Below the pieces are notes generated by a model. That model was not told the origin of the DNA. It searched no databases and saw only the letters and a list, made by a program, of their open reading frames with translations. From Cristatella mucedo (Eukaryota > Bryozoa > Phylactolaemata > Cristatellidae), in NCBI GenBank assembly GCA_009760855.2, contig WPIO01000021.1, positions 4,438,501 to 4,502,500 of the forward strand: a stretch of DNA of 64,000 nt, in the 5' to 3' direction. Positions 1 to 64,000 of the stretch are shown piece by piece (within the stretch, counting starts at the first letter, position 1; every line of letters begins with the position of its first letter). Made by a program: the position numbers and the translations under genes.

Positions 1-110
1 TTAGGTTTTGAGTGCTCTACAAAAAACTCTCCTTTGTAACCACCCACATAGTTTCTGTGAACTTATAAGCCGGAGATAGATACATACATACATACATGAG
101 GCTTCTGAGC
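1..110 (+). mobile_element. L2-like LINE 3' end
   Basis: Carries the family 3' UTR tail: tacaaaaaactctcctttgt, then a motif ending in a gagata-plus-taca repeat tail. The same tail is seen at 11,500-11,610, 43,820-43,889 and (reverse) 52,210-52,300. Cut by the window edge. Confidence 0.6.
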
Positions 111-224
111 TTTTTGTAAATTACGTTACAATGCCTTCAGCGGCCGAGTCATCGGATATTGCTCTAAAATTTGGTCGGCCATAGAGGACTATTCCAATGG
201 AAGACCAGCTTAATAATTATAAAA

Positions 225-538
225 CGTTTGTGTATCATCTTAAGAGAACTAAATCTCTAACTATGCACTTTAAACATGCTATAAAAGAAGCATGTCAAAT
301 GGTTAGTGATAGCATGTACAAATTAAGCATGCACACAAAGCTTCCACTTTATTTGCATGCTGACCCAGTGCATGTAACCCCTAACCATGTTATTCATTTT
401 GTTTGTTTTTCAAGCATGATTTTACTTACTATTCTGTTGCGTATCACTTTGCAGCAAATGTAAAGCGCCTAGAAAGAGATTAAGTTCTCTGAGGGCGCTT
501 TATCAAGTGCAATATTATTATTATTATTATTATTATTA
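225..538 (+). repeat. Hairpin-tailed short repeat, copy 1
   Basis: Short interspersed repeat ending in a stem-loop (462-501; arms aaagcgcc and gggcgcttt) and an ATT tail. The 5' part has the recurring catgttaccactaaccat-like words. At least eight related copies occur in the window. The structured 3' end plus simple tail suggests mobilisation by a LINE. Confidence 0.65.
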
Positions 539-544
539 TACCGA

Positions 545-712
545 TGGGGCAAGCGCTTTAGCTAAGAAACAAGAGGGTCGGCATACTATTTAAATGTCAT
601 CCAGTCAGGAGATATCATCATGTCGGTCGGTTAATGAGCTCTAGGCTTTGAGAGCATAAGAACTAAAGACTCGGTTTCTAAAGGATGAGAATGGCTAGAG
701 GAACCGCTAAAC
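545..712 (-). mobile_element. L2-like LINE fragment
   Basis: Matches by eye the 44,100-44,220 segment of the L2 copy there (gctttgrgagcata, ctaaag, tctctaaagg). Short internal piece from the 3' half. Confidence 0.4.
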
Positions 713-800
713 AACTTGCTCACTTTTAATGACCAAGGTCGTGGGCTCAAGCCCTTCGGCACAGCCACAGCGCATAAATAAAGATTCAGTTCTGTTAGAG
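712..800 (+). repeat. tRNA-derived SINE fragment
   Basis: gaccaaggtcgtgggctcaa contains a B-box-like core. It parallels the reverse-strand copy near 19,240-19,320 (gaccaaggtcgtgatttcga). Confidence 0.45.
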
Positions 801-1315
801 TTATATAAATATATTATATTTATATATTTTATATTTATTTTGAATCAGAATGGAGTGCTACAGTGTGAAGCCTGAAGAGGGAATATTGCGATACTGTAGG
901 CAAAAGATTGAAGGAAGCTCAAGGTAGATGGCAGAAAATTGAAGTCGACACGCTGCTTGGGGAGAGAGTGCCGATCGGTGAGAAGTGGTGTAATGTAGCT
1001 TGATAAAGCAGAGCCCATCCGGGAAGAGGGCTGCACTGCTTTTGAAGTTTCCCCACAAGCGTTACACGGGGTCACGTGCAGGATCCAGGCTAGCGTTCAT
1101 ACTCACATGCTCGTCGAACTTGGGATGTTCATCGGCCCGACAAAGCACAAGCTGCTCGCTTACGAGTGATATGAACATGCTGGCCTGTGTCCGGACATAG
1201 GATTGGCAGCATTTCTAGTGCAAAATAGCCACAATTATCAGGGTTTTCTTGGAAGGATGACAGACAGTGCATCTGTGCATTGGCTTTAGTTTAAGAAGTA
1301 GTTCTCCATTGCTAT

Positions 1316-1489
1316 GTTAACATGTAATTGGCATGTTTAGTTCTAGCACGTGCATGTTGCCTCTAACCATGTTATGCTTGTTGACATTGTGCATGTTACC
1401 ACTAACCATTAGATCATGCTTCCTTTACAGCATATGTAAAGTGCCTAGAAAGAGATTAAGTTCTCTGAGGGTGCTATACACGTATTATT

Positions 1490-1527
<38 letters not shown>

Positions 1528-1528
1528 A
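1316..1528 (+). repeat. Hairpin-tailed short repeat, copy 2
   Basis: Stem-loop at about 1438-1476 followed by an ATC/ATT tail. The stem shows two changes relative to copy 1 that still allow G-T pairing. Confidence 0.65.
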
Positions 1529-1804
1529 ACAGCCAGCAGTGCTGCATGGGACCCTACTAGAGTGAGCTATAAATACTATGCAAGATCCGATACACTAACG
1601 GCACTGAATTTCACACACGGTAAGTGCAAGCTGATAGCAGGAGACAGCAGTACCACCGGCAAAGGGAAGTGGTCACTGACACGGCATCCAGCAGCGCTGT
1701 TGAAGTGCAGCAAACTGCCAGCTAGCACGCTGCACCAGCACACTGATGCTCCAAGGCGAAGCCACGTGACACGCCACGTGCCACGTGACAAGCTGACGAC
1801 TCAC

Positions 1805-7004
<5,200 letters not shown>

Positions 7005-10000
7005 CTGAGAATGTAGTAATGACCCAGTCAGGTACTCCAAAGACTCCCTACATACAGACCGGGACTCCACTGACCCTGACCGTGACCGACGCAGGTAAGG
7101 TTTAAAAGTGGATCCGATTCTCCACGCTAAAAATACTGAATATTTTATTATATTCTAAGATCCATAATAATTTGGTATTGTATCTGTGTTATACGAAGCT
7201 ATTACTTAACACTTACCACAAGTATATCTATGAAATGCGAGCGGTTACGGAAATGAGAGGTTACTAAGCAAGATCGATCGATCCAGGCGATGGACCTCGC
7301 TCTTTCGGTCATTTCGACATTAAATTTCAATGGATCGTTGTCGGCTAGATTTTCCTTCAAAAACCCTCAGAAATTACGTAATCTGACTCTAGCATAAATT
7401 AATGAGTCGTGTGAAAACGCCTGTACCAGTTTCTAGTGAGAAGCGACCGTTAAAAAAATTACAAATTATAATGATAATTAAACTAGAGCATGAAAAATAG
7501 GAAGAGAAATTCATACATAAATGCTGTGATTTATGACCGCTTGAGTGAGTCTCGATAAATTAATCGGTATTTAATGAGGATTCAGTCCTTTGGTGGACTA
7601 GTACCACGTTCGACGTAAGACCTGGCTTCTGGTTGGTAGGGGCATACGGAGTGGGCCTGAAACTGAGAGGGTAAGGCTGCCTGATTCAAGTATCTGCCAT
7701 TTAGCCTCTCCCCGGGCACTAGAGAGAAGGGTTAGCCCGATGCGATCCGTTTGTTAGGAATTAGCTCCCTCCACCGTTGGTCGTGAAGAAGTGGGACCGA
7801 GCAGATCCAGCCCGGGCTGCAGTTAAGCCCGTATTACAGCACCCTGGCAGCTATATGAACCTAGCCTGAAACCCTAGATGCCTGCTCTAAGAATAAACGA
7901 CGAGCTCTTTTATAACCTTCCGTGATTAAGACGAAACCCCAGGCCGACGATTAGGGTACTTCCAGATGAAATTCTCCAAACCATCAGCTTTCAAGTCCAG
8001 TAAGTGAAAGCAGCCGGATTGACCATATAAATATGATGCAGGGCGTGCGACCCACATCGAAGCAGAAGGTTGCTCGTATCCCCATGGTGTTGCTTCAAAA
8101 CGATTCGAGGTAGAACAGAAAAAGGAAGCTACAAACAGGGAACAATATCCTTGCAGATTCAGCTATAGCACTTTGAGTTGCAATCTAATTGTCTTGACTG
8201 AGATCTGATCGGGGAGCTACAATTATTGAACATTCTACTACCTATAAATAGCAATATTACCTGCACTGTGACGAAAGCTGCTAGGAAAGGGAGCAACCGA
8301 GTGGCTAGCGACGCCAGCCTTCGGAAGGAAGGTGAGGCAGACTGCACTGGGAATAACCCGGCTATACAAATTCAGAAAAATATCATCGTGTGTAACTTCG
8401 AGCACTTAAATTACGTGCAACTGCCATTTATTATAGGCAGAAGGTAAACCATTAATCATGAACTGTAGTCCATCTGCCCAGTCTACAATCTTTGTAGCAT
8501 TTGCATAAAAGCAGCATCGGTATGCCGCATAAGTCGCTCGGCGACGGGAACGTTTTACTCTTTGATGAAATATTGAGGGTCCATTTGCATTAGGTCTGAT
8601 GGTATCAGGACTGATAACGGTACTGCACTGCTGCCTTCTGAATGCCATTCCTACACTCGACGACAGGCGATGACGAGGGGTCTATTAATAATCTTAATGC
8701 ATGATCGCGATCGCCTCCATTTTCTGATAAAATATAAGATAAAGCCTGATTTTGTTTGAGAAGCAACAGTGGTGCCATGCAGCTAGAGCAACATAAATCT
8801 TAAGTCATAATTAGCCTTGCCCTTAAGCCCACAATATTCAGGCCAAAAATTTGATTTCGATACCTCTTATTAGCTGTCCCCAATTAGCCTGTGTTGCTGC
8901 AGGCACTAGTCAGTGCGAAGCCATACCAAAGCTTCTGCTTGCCAGCTACTGCCACTTATGTGACTCTGAAGCAATAGTTATGTCGCTAATTCCATAGCTC
9001 AATTTTTTCCACCGTGTGCGTGTGAGAGATAGCGAGAGACCCCGTGAAACGAATTTACACGGTACGGGACTGTGTGTAGGATAGTGAAGGCCGTCAGATC
9101 TCTCAACGGATCAGATTGTAGTTCGTTCATTATGCTCTAGATTAAATTTCGGTGTAGGGCATTACTCAACCCGAAAGGCATGCAAAATACTAGTGCACAT
9201 CGGTATATCGACATAAAATGCAGTCTCATCCCGATTGTCATTTGCCACGTCTATCAGGTTGTCTCCAGCCACCACGTCGAGGTTGGTAAAATACTTTTGC
9301 CTTTATGTAGCCGGTGGAGCATTTCGGTCATATTCGGCGACAGGTAGCTATCCCCGATGTCATATCGCCAATTGGAGTCGCCACCTAATAATATGAGCTA
9401 ACCGCATGCGGGCGGAACGAATCGTTGCCAGTTGAATAGAGGCCAGCGTTTTACCGACAAAAGCACAGGTAGGCAACACCTCCTCAGTAGAAATGCTCTT
9501 TCGAAAATTTCGTTGGCACTAGGCTACAGTCCGAGATAATCTCCGAGGAACCTCCCTCAGTAGCTCGTGAGCGATCGCTCAGCTCCCTCTTTAACTATTG
9601 GTAACATATCGGGCGATGCCCCTCCACCTTGCCGATGCTATGCATTCTGCTCATTCAACGTACCCACGACCTTCTTTTCGGAGTTTGTATTGCATCTCTT
9701 TTCGTTAGCATGCACACTGGGCACCCTAAGCAGCCACTTGATTTCGACATCGTTCGCGGTAGTTTTACTTATTCGCAATTTCGAATTCTGCTCGGGCAAC
9801 ACTTGGTTATCCAAATCAAGGTGCCAAATATGGAGCAATATTGAGGTGTCGGTTGGTACAACTGTGGGGTGGGTTCCTGAGCCTCAGTTATCGACTCACT
9901 TCATTGCCAATTTTTTCCTTCAAGCGGTCACCAAAAAAACCTTTCTGTTTCCATGCGATTGGATATTGGGACACTAATTAAGCAGCAGACAAGTAGTCGT

Positions 10001-11043
10001 AATATATAGACAATATAGACAGTATAGACAAGTAGTGGTAATATTGTCAATCACGACTTCCTGTCAGGATTGAGAGCTGTACAGTCGTCACTCGTAATAT
10101 TTGTTTTTGCAACATGATTTATTATTATAATAAAATGGAACATCACTGCTGTCTAATCTCGATATATATATATATATTAAACTTTTACTTAAAACGAGCA
10201 CAGTGTTTAAGTATTTGTACGGCCACAAATGCTAGCAATTTTCAGCATCAGTATTCTCAGGTCTATCTTCATCGGACACATAAATAACAGGAATGCCAGC
10301 AGCAGCATGCGAGTGTCGGCCAATGTGGAAAGCTGCCGACCGATGGGCCAGGAAGATTGTCGCATGTCGCAGCACGAGGTCGTGGCAGCCCGACTTAATT
10401 CTGGCCTTGGGCACGGGTCCGCGGCAGCAATGCAGCTGCCCGATAGCCAAGTGGCGGCTGCTGGCCGTGCTGAGCTGAGCCGACATGCATGCAGCGCAGC
10501 CGGCCGTGTATGCAGTCTTCTTTTGCGGCATTCCTCCAACAACGACGGTATAAAATAAAGGAGCTGCTGTGCAGCTTTGGTGGCAGCACCTTTCGGTGGC
10601 GAGTACCTGGGAGTGCGTGTGTGCTGCACAGCAGACAGAAAGCGCTCTTCGTTGCCAGGGTCAGCTAACAGCTGTCGGTCGGAGCGAACGAGGATAAAAA
10701 AAGAAAGAAAAAAGAAAGGAGCAGTGCTGCTCGCTGTTCATATCAGGCAAGCTGTGCGTAGGCAGCAAGGGCAGAGGCAGCTACCAAGCAAGGCAGCAAG
10801 GGCAGCTACCAAGGCTACTCAGGCGGCAGGAGGAAGCTGCGACCGTCAGCCGTAGAATCACCTAAACTACGACGGCACGGCCGCGCACCCGGCGCATGCA
10901 TGAATGCAGCTGCTAGCGATGCGATTGAGCTAGCTGCCCGTCGCTTGTGGTGGCGCCTGTACAAAAAACAAACTACGGCGGCGTCGCTGGAAACGCCGCT
11001 GCGAAGAAGCGTAGGCTCTCTTCCGCTCTCCTGCCAGCTCTGT
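7005..11043. other. Intergenic region between LAR 3' end and SPTLC1 start
   Basis: No gene recognised. It should contain the LAR 3' UTR; one AATAAA on the minus strand lies at 10118-10123, about 0.9 kb past the stop, and could be a polyadenylation signal. The SPTLC1 promoter should lie just above 7004. A Ty3/gypsy fossil occupies the middle. From 7,080 to 8,400 I see no recognisable protein or repeat. Confidence 0.6.
8440..9560 (-). mobile_element. Ty3/gypsy-like LTR retrotransposon fossil
   Basis: Minus-strand sequence around 9,100-9,320 resembles the reverse transcriptase of Ty3/gypsy elements, and around 8,450-8,650 a stretch resembles the integrase core. Their order fits one pol region on the minus strand. 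The copy is clearly old and broken many times. No LTRs were found, so the true ends are unknown. AT-rich surroundings differ from the GC-rich LAR exons. Confidence 0.55.
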
Positions 11044-62495
<51,452 letters not shown>

Positions 62496-63530
62496 AGCCG
62501 CTATCCAGGCTGGCTCGGCGGTGGTGGCTCAGGTGCACACGCTTCCGGAAGACTTCTCTCGGTGGCACCGACCGTGCACGCTTGCGTCGCCGAACCTGCA
62601 GCGAGACGGCGAACGATCAGCAGAGCGCATGCCGCCGCCGGCTGCACTGGCACCTGTGGAATGCCCCGTCGGCACGGGCTGCAGCAGACAGCAGACGGCT
62701 TGCTGCTTCCCATTCAGTCACGACTCCCTCCGGCGAGCGATGGCTCTCACTCACCGTCGATGGCTGGCGATCTACTCGATTGCTCACGCGCAACGTACAG
62801 CACTGCTTAGCCGGAGGGATGCTCTCTCCGACGCAAGACAGTCCTACTCTGAGAAGTCTGCATGTGTGTCTCGCGGGCGGTGGTGCGGGCACACGCGCCT
62901 ACGGTCAATAGATCCGCACGCATATTTTATTGGTGGGCACCGGCAAGTCAATCAATAGAAGTTTCGCAGCTTCGGGCAGGCTCGGCTGCAGTGACAGCCA
63001 CCTTCTTTTTTTGGGCAGACTCCCACGTGACGTGCCGGAGACCTGCCGCAGGGCACGAGCAAGTGACGGGTGCGACCTCGGCTGCATCGACTGCTGGCTG
63101 CCCTGAGTTTGGCTAGCATGCCTTTCATCAGATAGAGGCACGCAGAACAATAGGACCGTCGGGAAGTGCCACGGATAGTGTTTGCGAAGCCTTGGGACAA
63201 ACACTCGAGTGAGTATCCTGGTCAGATTGAACGGCTGGGAACGGCAACAAGCGACCGGAGCACAAAGAGCTCCGACGAGAGTAAACTGTACACGAAGAAA
63301 TCTGCGAGTTCGTCGAAGACAATAGAGGACTCAAAACTAAGGCCAAGAGTGGGGCTGGGTGGGACCGGGTGCCAGTAGTATGCCAAGAAGCATGCTACTT
63401 CTTAAGGCTTCTCACTCCGACAGCGGCATCGGCAGCACGACTGACAAGCCGGTTGCAATTGGTTTCTCGAAAGGGGGAGCTGACCAACGATCCAGACACT
63501 GTCCTCTGATAATCACATGGGTACTCTAGG

Positions 63531-63564
<34 letters not shown>

Positions 63565-64000
63565 ACTACTACTACTACTACTAATAATAATAATAAATTT
63601 GATATAGCACCCTCAAAGCACCCAATCTCTTTCTAAGCACTTTACATTTGCTGCAAAGGAAGCTCGATCGAATGGTCGGTGGTAGTATGGGTACTATTCG
63701 CAATAGAGTCGTGAAATAGAGAAAATGCCGTGGCAGCTGGGATAGATCAGCGCCCCGGTTCAGAGGAAAGCTATCTTATTGGCCGGCGGACAGTGCATGC
63801 TCGAAGCCGGATGCTTCCTTGCATGCTTCTACAGACTTAAGTCAGAATAGGGCCGTGCCACCAGGCGCAGGCAGCGTGCATTTCGCCGCCTTGTAGTGCA
63901 GTGGCAGCAATCTGTTGCAGCTTGCTAGCTTGCAGCTAGCCCTCGTAGCAGCAAGCAGTGGGAGCCTGTCGACACGCCGAGCATGACTGCCCTGCAGCGA
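62496..64000. other. Upstream region of LAR
   Basis: Expected to hold the LAR 5' UTR and promoter. The part next to the ATG (62,500-62,900) is GC-rich with many CpG, as in CpG-type promoters; no TATA box stands out. A short repeat copy lies at 63,575-63,700. No gene seen. Confidence 0.4.
63531..63700 (-). repeat. Trinucleotide array and hairpin-tailed repeat, copy 8
   Basis: (CTA)n(CTG)n(CTA)n(TAA)n over 63,531-63,596 is continuous with the tail of a minus-strand hairpin repeat (tctttctaagcactttacat). Confidence 0.65.

Noticed and set aside
1090-1165. Possible next SPTLC1 exon (words like RAAC on the minus strand, gtgagt donor)
   Set aside because: The matching words fall in different frames and the frame that joins exon 6 in phase gives no SPTLC1 similarity; probably chance.

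Overview
This is an animal (metazoan) nuclear window. The genes are split by many short exons and GT-AG introns, and both recognisable genes are animal proteins: a type IIa receptor tyrosine phosphatase and SPTLC1. The introns carry L2-like LINEs, tRNA-derived SINEs and very long GA/CT/TG arrays. The phosphatase has 3 Ig and 9 FN3 domains, as in invertebrate Lar. Its Ig1 lacks the lysine loop typical of bilaterian members, so an early-branching lineage such as a sponge is possible but is not shown by the sequence.

Layout. Positions 1-7,004 (minus strand) hold the first six coding exons of SPTLC1, the non-PLP-lysine subunit of serine palmitoyltransferase; its C-terminal half is not seen and probably lies beyond the left edge. 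Positions 7,005-11,043 are intergenic and contain a decayed Ty3/gypsy retrotransposon. Positions 11,044-62,495 (minus strand) hold one LAR-type receptor protein tyrosine phosphatase. I could place 30 coding exons whose splice phases all agree and sum to 6,930 nt (2,309 residues): signal peptide, Ig1-3, FN3 1-6, an Ala/Thr/Ser-rich linker of three exons, FN3 7-9, a juxtamembrane region with a furin-like site, one transmembrane helix, an active D1 and a probably inactive D2 phosphatase domain. Positions 62,496-64,000 are upstream sequence with no gene recognised.

The two genes lie head to tail on the same strand and are not functionally linked as far as the sequence shows. LAR proteins act in cell adhesion and axon or synapse signalling; SPTLC1 acts in sphingolipid synthesis at the ER.

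Introns are repeat-rich. There are at least ten pieces of one L2-like LINE family, about nine copies of a short hairpin-tailed repeat with an ATT tail, several tRNA-derived SINEs, and dinucleotide arrays up to about 220 bp. Points most worth a second look: an intron bounded by complementary GA and CT arrays next to both splice sites, a GC-AG intron at the TM/D1 junction, the linker exons between FN3-6 and FN3-7, a 37-bp perfect palindrome in the D2 intron, the missing Ig1 lysine loop, and a clean nested insertion with a target-site duplication.
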